DNA of 64,000 nucleotides from an uncultured Clostridia bacterium (GTDB lineage Bacteria; Bacillota; Clostridia; Oscillospirales; Acutalibacteraceae): positions 1-64,000 of the forward strand of contig CANQGK010000013.1 in assembly GCA_947623175.1 (NCBI GenBank), in the 5' to 3' direction. A program made the position numbers and the translations under genes. Below, in pieces: positions 17,891-27,254 of the stretch. The stretch's first letter is position 1. Each line of letters begins with the position of its first letter. The notes below the pieces were generated by a model that was given only the letters and a program-made list of their open reading frames with translations, was not told where the DNA came from and searched no databases.

Positions 17891-18772
17891 ATGTATATTG
17901 ACGATATTACAAACGCGCAAAGAGCCGAGGTATTGACCGCGGCACTGCCGTACATAAAAAAATATTACGGCAAGGTGATCGTGGTCAAATACGGCGGCAA
18001 TGCCATGATAAACGAAAGCCTTAAACAGCAGGTCATGGAGGACATAGTGCTTTTGACCCTTATAGGCGTGAAGGTGGTTTTGGTTCATGGCGGCGGTCCG
18101 GAAATTACCGATATGCTTAACAAAATCGGTAAAGAATCCACCTTTGTGGACGGTCTGCGCGTAACCGACAAGGAAACCGCGGAAGTGGTACAAATGGTGC
18201 TTGCGGGCAAGATAAACAAAAGCCTCGTAAACCTTTTGGGGTTAAAGGGCGGCAAGGCTATGGGTATTTCCGGACTTGACGCTCACCTGATAGAGGCGGA
18301 AACCAAGGACGACCGCTTGGGCTTTGTCGGCAGAATTACCAAGGTAAACGTCGAGCCTATAGCAGACCTGCTCGAAAACGATTATATTCCCGTAGTATCC
18401 ACCGTGGGATGTGACAAGAGCGGCAACGTTTACAATATAAACGCCGATTCCGCCGCGGCGTACATCGCGGGAGCTTTAAACGCCGAGAGGCTGATTTCGA
18501 TGACCGATATTGCCGGTATTCTGCGCGATAAAAACGATCCGTCGTCACTTATTCCCTGCATTGATACCAAGCAGGCGGTCGAGCTGTTTAACGACGGTAC
18601 GATTTCCGGCGGTATGATACCTAAGGTGGAATGCTGTCTCGAAGCGATTTCACGCGGGGTGAAAAAGGTTATTATAATGGACGGCAGGGTTCCGCACTCG
18701 CTTCTTATCGAAATTCTTACCGACGAGGGCGCCGGAACAATGGTTACCGAGGGTGATTTTAATGAACGTTAA
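17891..18772 (+). CDS. argB: Acetylglutamate kinase
   Basis: A 293-residue amino acid kinase. VVKYGGNAM near residue 35 and VHGGGPEI near 70 bind phosphate and substrate. Length and a helical N-terminal extension (~20 residues) suit the arginine-inhibited hexameric class, which would add feedback control (inference). It overlaps argD by 11 bases. Confidence 0.95.
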   Translation: MYIDDITNAQRAEVLTAALPYIKKYYGKVIVVKYGGNAMINESLKQQVMEDIVLLTLIGVKVVLVHGGGPEITDMLNKIGKESTFVDGLRVTDKETAEVVQMVLAGKINKSLVNLLGLKGGKAMGISGLDAHLIEAETKDDRLGFVGRITKVNVEPIADLLENDYIPVVSTVGCDKSGNVYNINADSAAAYIAGALNAERLISMTDIAGILRDKNDPSSLIPCIDTKQAVELFNDGTISGGMIPKVECCLEAISRGVKKVIIMDGRVPHSLLIEILTDEGAGTMVTEGDFNER

Positions 18773-19922
18773 GGAAAAGGACGGTTTATACATAGCAAAT
18801 ACATACGCCAGATTTCCGATATGCTTAAAATCGGGAAAGGGCTCGCTTGTAACCGACGAAGAGGGCAAGGAATACATAGATATGGCTACGGGTATTGCGG
18901 TAAACAGCTTCGGCTTTTGCGATAACGCATGGATCGACGCCGTAACGAAACAGCTGGGTACCTTACAGCATACCTCCAATCTCTACTATTCAAAGCCTTG
19001 CGCGGATTTGGCGGAGCTTATCTGTACCAAAACCGCAATGAAAAAGGTATTCTTTTCAAATTCGGGCGCCGAAGCCAACGAATGCGCCATCAAAACGGCA
19101 AGAAAATACGCGGCGGAAAAGAAGGGTTCGGATTATTACACGATAATCACCCTTAAAAACAGCTTTCACGGCAGAACCGTAACCACACTTGCCGCAACCG
19201 GACAGGAGGCTTTTCACAAGGACTTTTTGCCGCTTACCGACGGCTTTGTCTATGTCGAAGCCGATAATTGTGACGAGCTTATAAAAGCGGTGGAAAACAA
19301 TAAGGTCGCCGCCGTCATGTTCGAAACGGTTCAAGGTGAGGGCGGGGTTTTGCCGCTCGACGAAAAATTTGTAAAAACCGTTTTCGAATTGGCGGAAAAG
19401 TACGACTTTTTAACCATAGCCGACGAGGTTCAGACCGGCAACGGCAGAACCGGTAAGCTTTACGGTTATATGAATTACGGCGTAAAGCCGGATATTTTTA
19501 CCACGGCAAAGGGACTCGGCGGCGGACTGCCGCTCGGGGCTACCGTATTGGGCGAGAAAGCGGCGGACGTGCTCACGCCCGGCTCGCACGGCTCGACCTT
19601 CGGCGGCAATCCCGCTGTCTGCGCGGGCGCCATAAGCATTTTAAGCCGCATAACGGACGAGCTTTTAGCCGAGGTAAACGCAAAATCGGACTATATTTTT
19701 AAAAGCCTCTCTTCCGCAAAAGGGGTAAAATCGGTTACGGGAAAAGGACTTATGATAGGAATAGAAACCGAAAAGGACGCATCGGAAGTAATAGCGGAAT
19801 GTCAAAAAAACGGCGTCCTTGTAATAAAGGCAAAATCAAAGGTTCGTCTGCTGCCGGCGCTTAATATTCCCGACGATTTGCTTAAAAAAGCGGTGGACGT
19901 AATAATAAAAGCCTGCGAATAA
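18762..19922 (+). CDS. argD: Acetylornithine aminotransferase
   Basis: A 386-residue class III PLP aminotransferase. The PLP lysine is in [14 protein letters not shown] near 245, and [10 protein letters not shown] near 105 binds the cofactor phosphate. The ATG at 18762 (MNVKEKDG) is preferred over a GTG 9 bases earlier because GAGGG sits 8 bases upstream. Confidence 0.95.
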   Translation: MNVKEKDGLYIANTYARFPICLKSGKGSLVTDEEGKEYIDMATGIAVNSFGFCDNAWIDAVTKQLGTLQHTSNLYYSKPCADLAELICTKTAMKKVFFSNSGAEANECAIKTARKYAAEKKGSDYYTIITLKNSFHGRTVTTLAATGQEAFHKDFLPLTDGFVYVEADNCDELIKAVENNKVAAVMFETVQGEGGVLPLDEKFVKTVFELAEKYDFLTIADEVQTGNGRTGKLYGYMNYGVKPDIFTTAKGLGGGLPLGATVLGEKAADVLTPGSHGSTFGGNPAVCAGAISILSRITDELLAEVNAKSDYIFKSLSSAKGVKSVTGKGLMIGIETEKDASEVIAECQKNGVLVIKAKSKVRLLPALNIPDDLLKKAVDVIIKACE

Positions 19923-19974
19923 CTTAAGCCGGCAATCGGTTTTGTTTGGTTTGAGCTTAAATAGGAGAATGAAA

Positions 19975-20958
19975 ATGGATTTTAAGGGAAAAAGCTTTTT
20001 AAAACTTTTGGATTTTACCCCCGAAGAAATTACCTGTCTTATAGATTTGGCGGCGGAGCTTAAGGATAAAAAGAAAAAGGGGATACCTCACCGACTGTGC
20101 GAGGGCAAAAATATCGTGCTGATATTTGAAAAAACGAGCACGAGAACCCGCTGCAGCTTTGAAACCGCGGCGTATGACCTCGGAATGGGGGTAACCTACC
20201 TTGATCCGAAGGCGTCGCAAATAGGTAAAAAGGAAAGCATCGCCGATACCGCGCGGGTTTTGGGGCGCATTTACGACGGCATCGAATACCGCGGTTACGA
20301 GCAGAAAATTGTCGAGGATCTGGCAAAATATTCGGGTGTTCCGGTTTGGAACGGACTTACTAACGAATTTCATCCCACCCAGATTTTGGCGGATTTTTTA
20401 ACCGTGCGCGAGCATTTCGGCAGGCTTAAGGGCATTAATTTGGTATATATGGGCGACGCCCGCTACAATATGGGAAATTCACTCATGGTCGGCTGTGCAA
20501 AATTAGGGCTTAATTTTACCGCCTGCGCGCCGAAAAAATATTTTCCCGATAAGGCGCTTATCGAGGAGTGCCGCAAAATAGCCGAAATAAGCGGGGCGAA
20601 GCTTGATTTTTGCGAGGATCCCATAAAGGCTTCAAAGGGAGCGGACGTTATTTACACCGACGTTTGGGTTTCCATGGGCGAGCCGGACGAGGTCTGGGAG
20701 GAGCGCATTAGGGATTTGTCGCCTTACAGGGTGGATAAAAAAATAATGGATAACGCCGGTAGTTCGGCGGTATTTATGCATTGCCTGCCGGCTTTTCACG
20801 ATTTGAACACACAGGTCGGTAAAGAAATGGGAGACAAATTCGGAATAACCGCAATGGAGGTTACCGACGAGGTCTTCGAAAGCGAACGGTCGATAGTTTT
20901 CGACGAGGCGGAAAACCGCATGCATACCATAAAAGCGGTTATGGCGGCTACATTGTAA
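19975..20958 (+). CDS. argF: Ornithine carbamoyltransferase
   Basis: A 327-residue enzyme making citrulline. The carbamoyl-phosphate motif EKTSTRTR is near 55 and the ornithine motif [10 protein letters not shown] near 265. The start is the ATG at 19975 with AGGAG 7 bases upstream; an upstream TTG frame lacks a ribosome site. Last gene of the arginine operon. carAB is not here, so carbamoyl phosphate must be made elsewhere. Confidence 0.96.
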   Translation: MDFKGKSFLKLLDFTPEEITCLIDLAAELKDKKKKGIPHRLCEGKNIVLIFEKTSTRTRCSFETAAYDLGMGVTYLDPKASQIGKKESIADTARVLGRIYDGIEYRGYEQKIVEDLAKYSGVPVWNGLTNEFHPTQILADFLTVREHFGRLKGINLVYMGDARYNMGNSLMVGCAKLGLNFTACAPKKYFPDKALIEECRKIAEISGAKLDFCEDPIKASKGADVIYTDVWVSMGEPDEVWEERIRDLSPYRVDKKIMDNAGSSAVFMHCLPAFHDLNTQVGKEMGDKFGITAMEVTDEVFESERSIVFDEAENRMHTIKAVMAATL

Positions 20959-21001
20959 ACCGCCCCCGACGGCAAATACTTTTTTAATAAAATCAAAGAA
21001 C

Positions 21002-21048
21002 AAAAAATCCGAAGCTCACCTTGTCTGCGAGCTTCGGATTTTTTTAGG
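21002..21048. terminator. Strong bidirectional terminator between argF and metY
   Basis: AATCCGAAGCTC (21006-21017) pairs perfectly with GAGCTTCGGATT (21029-21040), with T-runs on both strands. Confidence 0.92.
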
Positions 21049-21076
21049 ATAATCGGATGAAAATTTTGCGAAATTT

Positions 21077-22381
21077 TTATTTTACCGCTTCAAACGCTTC
21101 GTCAAGGGCGGCAATCAGATCCTTTACGTTTTCGGTACCTATCGAAAGGCGTATGGTATTCGGCTTGATGCCCTGATCGAGCAGCTCTTCCTCAGTGAGC
21201 TGGGAATGGGTGGTGCTTGCGGGATGTATAACCAGGGATTTCACGTCGGCAACGTTGGCAAGCAGAGAGAAAATCGCGAGATTATCGATGAATTTTTGCG
21301 CCGTTTCGGCGTCGCCCTTGATTTCAAAGGTAAAGATCGATCCCGCTCCGTTCGGGAAGTATTTTTTATACAGCTTGTGGCTCGGTTCGCTTTCAAGTGA
21401 GGGATGATGCACCGCTTCCACCTGCGGATGACCGTTCAAATAGTCGACGATTTTAAGCGCGTTTTCGACGTGACGCTCTACGCGAAGCGATAGGGTTTCG
21501 AGCCCCTGCAGGAACAAAAAGGCATGGAAAGGCGAGAGGGTAGAGCCGGTATCGCGAAGCAAAATCGCTCGGATATAAGTGACAAAGGCGGCGGCGCCTA
21601 CCGCTTCGGCAAAGGAAATGCCGTGATAGCTGGGATTAGCCTCCGAAATCCACGGATATTTGCCCGAAGCCTTCCAATCGAAATTACCGCTGTCTATAAT
21701 CACACCGCCTATTGCGGTTCCATGACCGCCGATAAACTTGGTTGCGGAGTGTATGACGATATCCGCGCCGTATTCTATGGGGCGAATGAGATAGGGAGTT
21801 GCGAAGGTGGAGTCGATAACAAGCGGGATGCCATGCTTGTGAGCGACGGCGGCAACCGCTTCGATGTCGATGATATTCGAGTTCGGATTGCCGAGCGTTT
21901 CAATGAAAACAGCTTTGGTGTTTTCTTTTATAGCCGCTTCAAAGGCGCCTTCCTCATCCGGATCGACAAAGGTCGTGGTGATTCCCGATGACAAAGGCAG
22001 TGTATGCGCCAGCAAATTATAGGTGCCGCCGTAAATCGTTTTGGAGGCGACGATATGTTCGCCGCTTCTTGCCAGCGCGCCTATGGTGTAGTTGATAGCC
22101 GCCGCGCCCGAAGCGGTCGCCAGCGCCGCAACGCCGCCCTCGAGCGACGCGATACGCTGTTCGAAAATATCCTGCGTCGGGTTAGTCAGTCTGCCGTAGA
22201 TGTTGCCGGCGTCCTTGAGACCGAAGCGGTCCGCCGCGTGCTGTGAATTGTGAAATACAAACGAAGTCGACGCGTAAATCGGCACCGCTCTTGCGTCGGT
22301 GGCGGGATCCGCCTGCTCCTGTCCGATATGTAACTGTTTGGTTTCAAAGCTCCAATTTTTTGAATCATGAATATTAGCCAT
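21077..22381 (-). CDS. metY: O-acetylhomoserine sulfhydrylase
   Basis: A 434-residue Cys/Met-metabolism PLP enzyme. The PLP lysine is in VIHSATKFIGGHGTAIGG near 210. Length and the long insert after the lysine fit O-acetylhomoserine (thiol) lyases, which make homocysteine directly from sulfide. AGGAGG precedes the ATG. It is downstream of a LysR gene with its own promoter and a dyad operator, so it is likely controlled by sulfur status. Confidence 0.92.
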   Translation of the reverse strand: MANIHDSKNWSFETKQLHIGQEQADPATDARAVPIYASTSFVFHNSQHAADRFGLKDAGNIYGRLTNPTQDIFEQRIASLEGGVAALATASGAAAINYTIGALARSGEHIVASKTIYGGTYNLLAHTLPLSSGITTTFVDPDEEGAFEAAIKENTKAVFIETLGNPNSNIIDIEAVAAVAHKHGIPLVIDSTFATPYLIRPIEYGADIVIHSATKFIGGHGTAIGGVIIDSGNFDWKASGKYPWISEANPSYHGISFAEAVGAAAFVTYIRAILLRDTGSTLSPFHAFLFLQGLETLSLRVERHVENALKIVDYLNGHPQVEAVHHPSLESEPSHKLYKKYFPNGAGSIFTFEIKGDAETAQKFIDNLAIFSLLANVADVKSLVIHPASTTHSQLTEEELLDQGIKPNTIRLSIGTENVKDLIAALDEAFEAVK

Positions 22382-22460
22382 TGTATTATCCTCCTGCGCT
22401 TACAGCGCTATAATTTTTTTGATTTCGGTTTAAATTCATTTGTTTTTTGCTTACAAGCCT

Positions 22461-22530
22461 ATTATAATCGGGTTAAGGCTTTGTGTCAAATACGATAAAC
22501 CAATGCCCGGATATAGGTTGAACCTATATC
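22461..22530 (-). promoter_or_regulatory. metY promoter with GATATAGGTT dyad
   Basis: On the minus strand TTGACA (22484-22489), a 17-base spacer and TATAAT (22461-22466): a consensus promoter. About 20 bases upstream of the -35 is a 21-bp palindrome, GATATAGGTT-G-AACCTATATC (22510-22530), overlapping the LysR stop codon. The position, near -60, is that of a LysR recognition site. Confidence 0.8.
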
Positions 22531-23449
22531 ATTCAATTTGCAAATACTTTTTTATTTCCTCAATATATTTTTGCCCCGTATTGCTTAATAAACTGTTTTT
22601 TCTTGTGATATATCCTATTTCCATTATGCTGTTTTCGGCTGTCGACTCCGCCTCAAAGGGCACGGCAAGATAATCGTCGCCGTTTAATTCCTCGCAGATA
22701 ATGCCGGAGCAAAGTGTATACCCGTTAAGGCCGATCATCAAATTCAACATGGTTGCCCGATCGTTTGCCTTGATCGTGCGGACGTATTCGTTTGTGCTTA
22801 ATATTTCCTCCGCAAAATAAAACGAGCCGGTATCACCCTGCTCAAAGGAAAGGCAGGGGTAGTCCGCAAGCTCCTCAAACCGAATGGATTTGTTTTTGGC
22901 AAGAGGATGACCCGACCACAGATAAACGTAAGCGCCGCAGTTTATCAAATGATGAAACTCGAGCCCGGCGGTACGCAGGAGCTTATTTATCGCGGCACGG
23001 TTAAAATCGCTTAAATACAAAATGCCGATCTCGCTTTTCATACTTGCAACGTCGCTTATAACGTCCTTCGTTTTGGTTTCGCGAACGGCAAACTCGTAGT
23101 AAGAGGTATCAAACGCCTTTACCAGCTCCACAAAGGCCTTTACCGCGAAGGAATAATGCTGTGTGGAGACGCCGAATTTCTTTTTTAAATTTTTGGGATT
23201 TTCATATTTTTCAATAAGATTCTCGTACTGCGCGTAGACTTGCTTTGCATATTGCAAAAACTCCGAGCCGTCGGCTGTAAGGGTAACCCCTCTTCCGCTC
23301 CGGTTAAACACGGTAATTCCGAGCCCTTTTTCAAGCTCCTTCATAGATTCCGTAAGCGAGGGCTGTGAAATATACAGAATTTCGGCGGCTTTGTTTAACG
23401 AGCCGCTTTCGGCAATCGTGATGGCGTAATGTAATTGCTGAAGCGTCAT
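22529..23449 (-). CDS. LysR-family regulator of the sulfur unit
   Basis: A 306-residue LysR protein. The winged HTH at residues 1-60 includes AITIAESGSLNKAAEILYISQPSLTESMKELE. An effector domain follows. The start at 23449 (MTLQQLHYAI) has AAGGGA upstream; an earlier ATG is six codons before. It lies between metY and the divergent nifS operon and shares TATAGGTT-type half-sites with both, so control of sulfur assimilation, in the style of CysL/YtlI-type regulators, is inferred. Confidence 0.85.
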   Translation of the reverse strand: MTLQQLHYAITIAESGSLNKAAEILYISQPSLTESMKELEKGLGITVFNRSGRGVTLTADGSEFLQYAKQVYAQYENLIEKYENPKNLKKKFGVSTQHYSFAVKAFVELVKAFDTSYYEFAVRETKTKDVISDVASMKSEIGILYLSDFNRAAINKLLRTAGLEFHHLINCGAYVYLWSGHPLAKNKSIRFEELADYPCLSFEQGDTGSFYFAEEILSTNEYVRTIKANDRATMLNLMIGLNGYTLCSGIICEELNGDDYLAVPFEAESTAENSIMEIGYITRKNSLLSNTGQKYIEEIKKYLQIE

Positions 23450-23478
23450 AATAACATCCCTTTTCATATCTTACTTTA

Positions 23479-23510
23479 CTTATAGGTTTTATATATAATA
23501 ACATATAACC
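23479..23510 (-). promoter_or_regulatory. LysR leader motif CTTATAGGTTTTATATAT
   Basis: CTTATAGGTTTTATATAT (23479-23496) is identical to the motif at 23659-23676 before the nifS operon. ATATAACC (about 23503-23510) adds a partial inverted half. Likely an operator for autoregulation. Confidence 0.6.
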
Positions 23511-23619
23511 GCTCCGAAGTCAATAAAAAGGCTGTCGCTTTCGGCGGAAATTTTCCGTTGTTTTAAAGCCGGCTATAAAAATTGTAATTTAAAAAAGTCT
23601 TCTTTTTTCTTTGACTCTA

Positions 23620-23676
23620 TTGACAAGCGGAAAAAAAGCGCGTATAATACTTATAAAGCTTATAGGTTTTATATAT
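23620..23676 (+). promoter_or_regulatory. Promoter and operator-like motif of the nifS-iscU-mnmA operon
   Basis: TTGACA (23620-23625), a 17-base spacer and TATAAT (23643-23648). The 18-mer CTTATAGGTTTTATATAT lies just downstream of the start point at 23659-23676, where a bound protein would block transcription. Confidence 0.75.
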
Positions 23677-23714
23677 TTATATATTTTTCAGAAATTCAAA
23701 CCGGAGGAATGTTT

Positions 23715-24905
23715 ATGCAGATTTATTTGGATAATGCGGCTACGACCAAAATGAGTAAAACGGCTATAGAGGCAATGCTGCCTTATATGGACGGTATTTA
23801 CGCAAATCCGTCAAGTCTTCATCTTTTGGGGCAGCAGGCAAATGAAGCGCTCTTTCACGCCCGTGAGAAAATTGCCGGACTGCTCGGGTGTGACGCGGGC
23901 GAAATCACCTTTACGTCGGGAGGGAGCGAGGCGGATAATCAGGCGATCGTTTCGGCGGCGCGTATCGGGGAAAAGCAAAACAAAAAGCATATTATTTCCA
24001 CCGCATTCGAGCATCACGCCGTTTTGCATACGCTTGAGAGGCTTGAACGCGAGGGCTTTGAGGTTACCCTGCTCGACGTAAATGAAAACGGCGTAATTCA
24101 TCCTCGGCAGGTAGCGGAGGCCATTCGTCCGGATACCTGTCTTGTCACGGTCATGTATGCGAATAATGAAATAGGCACGGTGGAGCCCATAGCCGAAATA
24201 GGGCAAATCTGCCGCGAAAAGGGTGTGTTGTTCCATACGGACGCCGTGCAGGCGGCAGGGCATTTGAAAATTGACGTGAAGGAGCAAAATATTGATATGC
24301 TCTCCTTATCCGCTCACAAATTTCACGGTCCGAAGGGCGTCGGCGCACTGTATGCGCGCAAGGGGATTCGGCTTACGAGCCTGATGGAGGGCGGCGCTCA
24401 GGAAAGGGGCAAGCGCGCAGGCACCGAAAATATTCCCGGGATTATCGGTTTGGCGGCGGCGTTTGAGGAAGCTTGCGAAAATATCGACCGAAACGCCGAA
24501 AAAACGACATATTTGCGGGATATGCTGATCGCGGGGATTTCCGAAATTCCGCACTCGATTTTAAACGGAGACGCGAAAAAGCGCCTTCCCGGCAACGTTA
24601 ATTTTTGTTTTGAGGGAATAGAGGGAGAGTCTTTGCTTTTGTGTCTGAGCGACAAGGGGGTATACGGCTCTTCGGGTTCGGCGTGTACCTCCGGTTCTCT
24701 TGATCCGAGCCACGTATTGCTTGCCATAGGCAGAACGCATGATATAGCGCACGGCTCGCTTCGACTGACCTTATCGGAAGAAAATACCGAGGAAGAAATT
24801 AAGTATACCATAGCCGCCGTAAAGGAAATCGTGGCGTATCTGCGCGGTTTTTCGCCGGTTTGGCGGGATTGCGTAAGCGGCAAAAAAGATTTTATAATTA
24901 AGTGA
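23715..24905 (+). CDS. NifS/IscS-type cysteine desulfurase
   Basis: A 396-residue class V PLP enzyme taking sulfur from cysteine. MQIYLDNAATT is the standard N-terminus, LSAHKFHGPKG near 200 carries the PLP lysine, and YGSSGSACTSGS near 320 carries the persulfide Cys on the flexible loop of group I enzymes. The ATG at 23715 is 7 bases after GGAGG; an ATG at 23709 is too close. It leads an operon with iscU and mnmA, so its sulfur goes to Fe-S clusters and to tRNA thiolation. Confidence 0.94.
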   Translation: MQIYLDNAATTKMSKTAIEAMLPYMDGIYANPSSLHLLGQQANEALFHAREKIAGLLGCDAGEITFTSGGSEADNQAIVSAARIGEKQNKKHIISTAFEHHAVLHTLERLEREGFEVTLLDVNENGVIHPRQVAEAIRPDTCLVTVMYANNEIGTVEPIAEIGQICREKGVLFHTDAVQAAGHLKIDVKEQNIDMLSLSAHKFHGPKGVGALYARKGIRLTSLMEGGAQERGKRAGTENIPGIIGLAAAFEEACENIDRNAEKTTYLRDMLIAGISEIPHSILNGDAKKRLPGNVNFCFEGIEGESLLLCLSDKGVYGSSGSACTSGSLDPSHVLLAIGRTHDIAHGSLRLTLSEENTEEEIKYTIAAVKEIVAYLRGFSPVWRDCVSGKKDFIIK

Positions 24906-24915
24906 GGGTGTTATT

Positions 24916-25359
24916 ATGGCTTTATACAGTGAAAAAGTAATGGATCATTTCCGTAATCCGCGAAACGTGGGGGTTATAGAGAATGCCGACGGTATCGGTG
25001 AAGTAGGCAACGCCAAATGCGGCGATATTATGAAAATCTACCTTAAAATAGATAACGATATAATTACCGACGTAAAGTTTGAAACCTTCGGCTGCGGCAG
25101 TGCGATCGCGTCAAGCTCTATGGCTACAGAGCTTATAAAGGGTAAGCCGGTTTGCGAGGCGCTTGCCCTTACAAACAAGGCGGTTGCGGAAGCGCTTGAC
25201 GGACTTCCGGCGCACAAGCTTCACTGTTCGGTACTTGCGGAGGAAGCGATAAAAGCCGCGCTTAAGGACTATTACGATAAAAACAATATAGCCTACGACG
25301 CCGCTATTTTTCCCGACTGTGCCTCTTGCGGACATTGCTCGTCGGAAAACGACGGCTGA
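24916..25359 (+). CDS. iscU: IscU/NifU-like Fe-S scaffold
   Basis: A 147-residue scaffold. The three cluster Cys are in GNAKCGD (~36), TFGCGSAIASSS (~62) and LHCSVLAEEAI (~105). The C-terminus adds a PDCASCGHC stretch. GAGGGTG precedes the ATG; the gap to nifS is 10 bases. Confidence 0.92.
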   Translation: MALYSEKVMDHFRNPRNVGVIENADGIGEVGNAKCGDIMKIYLKIDNDIITDVKFETFGCGSAIASSSMATELIKGKPVCEALALTNKAVAEALDGLPAHKLHCSVLAEEAIKAALKDYYDKNNIAYDAAIFPDCASCGHCSSENDG

Positions 25360-25393
25360 AAAAGCTTTTGACGGATAAAATTGAGGTGATCGG

Positions 25394-26473
25394 ATGCGCA
25401 AAAAGGCGATTATTGCCATGAGCGGCGGTGTGGATTCGAGCGTTGCGGCGTATCTTACGAAGGAACGCGGCTTCGAATGTATAGGAGCTACTATGAAGCT
25501 TTATGACAATGAGGATATCGGACTGCCTCGCGGGCATACCTGCTGTTCGCTTGACGACTTCGAGGACGCAAAAAGCATAGCTTACAGGATAGGCATTCCG
25601 CATTACGTTTTTAATTTTTCCGACCTCTTTTGCGAAAAGGTGATTGCCGAATTTGTCTCCGCCTACCTTAACGGCGCGACGCCAAATCCATGCATAGACT
25701 GTAACCGTTTTTTGAAATTCGATAAGCTACTTATGAGGGCAAAGGAGCTTAACTGCGACTACGTGGTAACCGGGCATTACGCCCGTATTGAAAAGGACGA
25801 AACGACCGGAAGATACCTGCTTAAAAAGGCGGCGGACTCTACAAAGGATCAAAGCTACGTTTTGTATTCTATGACTCAAGAACAGCTCTCGCACACCCTT
25901 TTTCCGCTCGGCGGCTACCGCAAAACGCAGGTGCGCGAAATCGCCGAACGTTTGGGCTTTTGTACGGCGAAAAAACATGACAGTCAGGATATCTGCTTTG
26001 TTCCGAACGGGCGATATGCCGAATTTATAGAAAAGTATACCGGTAAATCTTCGTCAAAGGGAGATTTTCTGGACGCCGACGGTAACCTTTTGGGGCGCCA
26101 CGGCGGCATTATCCGATATACGATAGGTCAGCGAAAGGGCTTGGGTATTTCGGCGAAGAAGCCTTTATACGTTACAAAAATCGACCCCGCCGCCAACACC
26201 GTAACCCTTGGAAGGGAAGAAATGCTTTATTCAAAACGATTTACCGCCTCCGATCTTAACTTTATTTCCGTCGCCGCGAAAGAAGCGGACTTTCCGATGC
26301 GCATTAAGGCGAAGATACGCTACCGCGGGCCCGAACAGCCGGCGACTCTTACACGGATCGATACGGATTTGGCAGAAATCGCCTTTGACGAACCGCAAAG
26401 AGCCGTCACAAAAGGACAGGCGGTTGTTTTCTATGACGGCGACGTTGTAGTAGGCGGGGGAACCATACGATAA
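25394..26473 (+). CDS. mnmA: tRNA-specific 2-thiouridylase
   Basis: A 359-residue enzyme that thiolates U34 of tRNA-Lys, -Glu and -Gln. The PP-loop is AMSGGVDSS at residue 8. The catalytic Cys lie in PNPCIDCN near 100 and QDICFVPNG near 197. Linked to the desulfurase two genes upstream, which supplies its sulfur. Confidence 0.95.
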   Translation: MRKKAIIAMSGGVDSSVAAYLTKERGFECIGATMKLYDNEDIGLPRGHTCCSLDDFEDAKSIAYRIGIPHYVFNFSDLFCEKVIAEFVSAYLNGATPNPCIDCNRFLKFDKLLMRAKELNCDYVVTGHYARIEKDETTGRYLLKKAADSTKDQSYVLYSMTQEQLSHTLFPLGGYRKTQVREIAERLGFCTAKKHDSQDICFVPNGRYAEFIEKYTGKSSSKGDFLDADGNLLGRHGGIIRYTIGQRKGLGISAKKPLYVTKIDPAANTVTLGREEMLYSKRFTASDLNFISVAAKEADFPMRIKAKIRYRGPEQPATLTRIDTDLAEIAFDEPQRAVTKGQAVVFYDGDVVVGGGTIR

Positions 26474-26484
26474 CAGAAAAGCTG

Positions 26485-26517
26485 AGCGCCGGCGCAAACG
26501 CCGACGCTTTTTTATTT
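26485..26517 (+). terminator. Terminator of the nifS-iscU-mnmA operon
   Basis: AGCGCCGGCG (26485-26494) pairs with CGCCGACGCT (26499-26508) except one mismatch, followed by TTTTTTATTTTG. Confidence 0.85.
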
Positions 26518-26617
26518 TGCTTATTAAGTCTTCTGATTTTTTACCTTGCTTTTAAGTTCGATTAAGGAAAGGGCGCTATAATCTTGATAAACGGTCGCGG
26601 AAAAGGAGGCGAATAAG

Positions 26618-27235
26618 TTGACGCTTGACGAGTTTTACGGACCGGCGCTTTATCGCATGCGGCGGGCGGAGCAAATTTTGCGTTCGGTAGCACAGCGATA
26701 TGCGGAGATTTCGGCACATGATGAGGATGTTCGGTCGGTTATTTATATTCGTTCTCGCATCAAATCTCCCGACAGCGCAAAAAAGAAACTGCATCGCTTA
26801 TCCTTACCCGAAACGGGAGAGACTGCCATGCGGGAAATCTACGATACGGTAGGGATTCGCATCGTATGCGCTTTTGCCGATGATATTTATACGGCGGTCG
26901 ATTGGCTGAAAGAACAGTCGGAGCTTGTCGTCATCCGACAAAAAGACTATTGTGCTTACCCCAAGCCCAACGGGTACCGAAGCTATCATATTCGTGCTTT
27001 GGTATCGGTTCCGGATGAAGAACCGGTGCGGTCGGAAATTCAGCTTCGCACCATTGCCGAGGATTTCTGGGCAACGTTGGAACATCAGATGAAATATAAG
27101 AAAAATCTCCCTCACGAAGAAATGATCCGAAATGAGCTGAAACGTTGCGCGGATGAAATCGCCTCGGTGGATCTGTCGATGCAGACTCTGCGCGATATTA
27201 TTTTAAAATCATCACAATCGACGTTTCGGTTATAA
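26618..27235 (+). CDS. Small alarmone synthetase (RelA/SpoT synthetase domain only)
   Basis: A 205-residue (p)ppGpp synthetase of the SAS class, without the hydrolase, TGS or ACT domains of Rel. Motifs: TVGIRIVCAF near 80, the GTP-binding KDYCAYPKPNGYRSYH near 110-125, and SEIQLRT near 145. It starts with TTG, supported by AGGAGG 8 bases upstream; TATAAT lies at 26577-26582 with a poor -35. It sits directly before an ABC exporter unit, 19 bases apart, so co-transcription is possible. RelP versus RelQ type cannot be told by eye. Confidence 0.88.
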   Translation: MTLDEFYGPALYRMRRAEQILRSVAQRYAEISAHDEDVRSVIYIRSRIKSPDSAKKKLHRLSLPETGETAMREIYDTVGIRIVCAFADDIYTAVDWLKEQSELVVIRQKDYCAYPKPNGYRSYHIRALVSVPDEEPVRSEIQLRTIAEDFWATLEHQMKYKKNLPHEEMIRNELKRCADEIASVDLSMQTLRDIILKSSQSTFRL

Positions 27236-27254
27236 AAGAAAGGAAGAACCTCCC

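Noticed and set aside
22382-22460. SAM or other riboswitch before metY
   Set aside because: The leader is short and has no matching helices; a LysR dyad and consensus promoter explain control.
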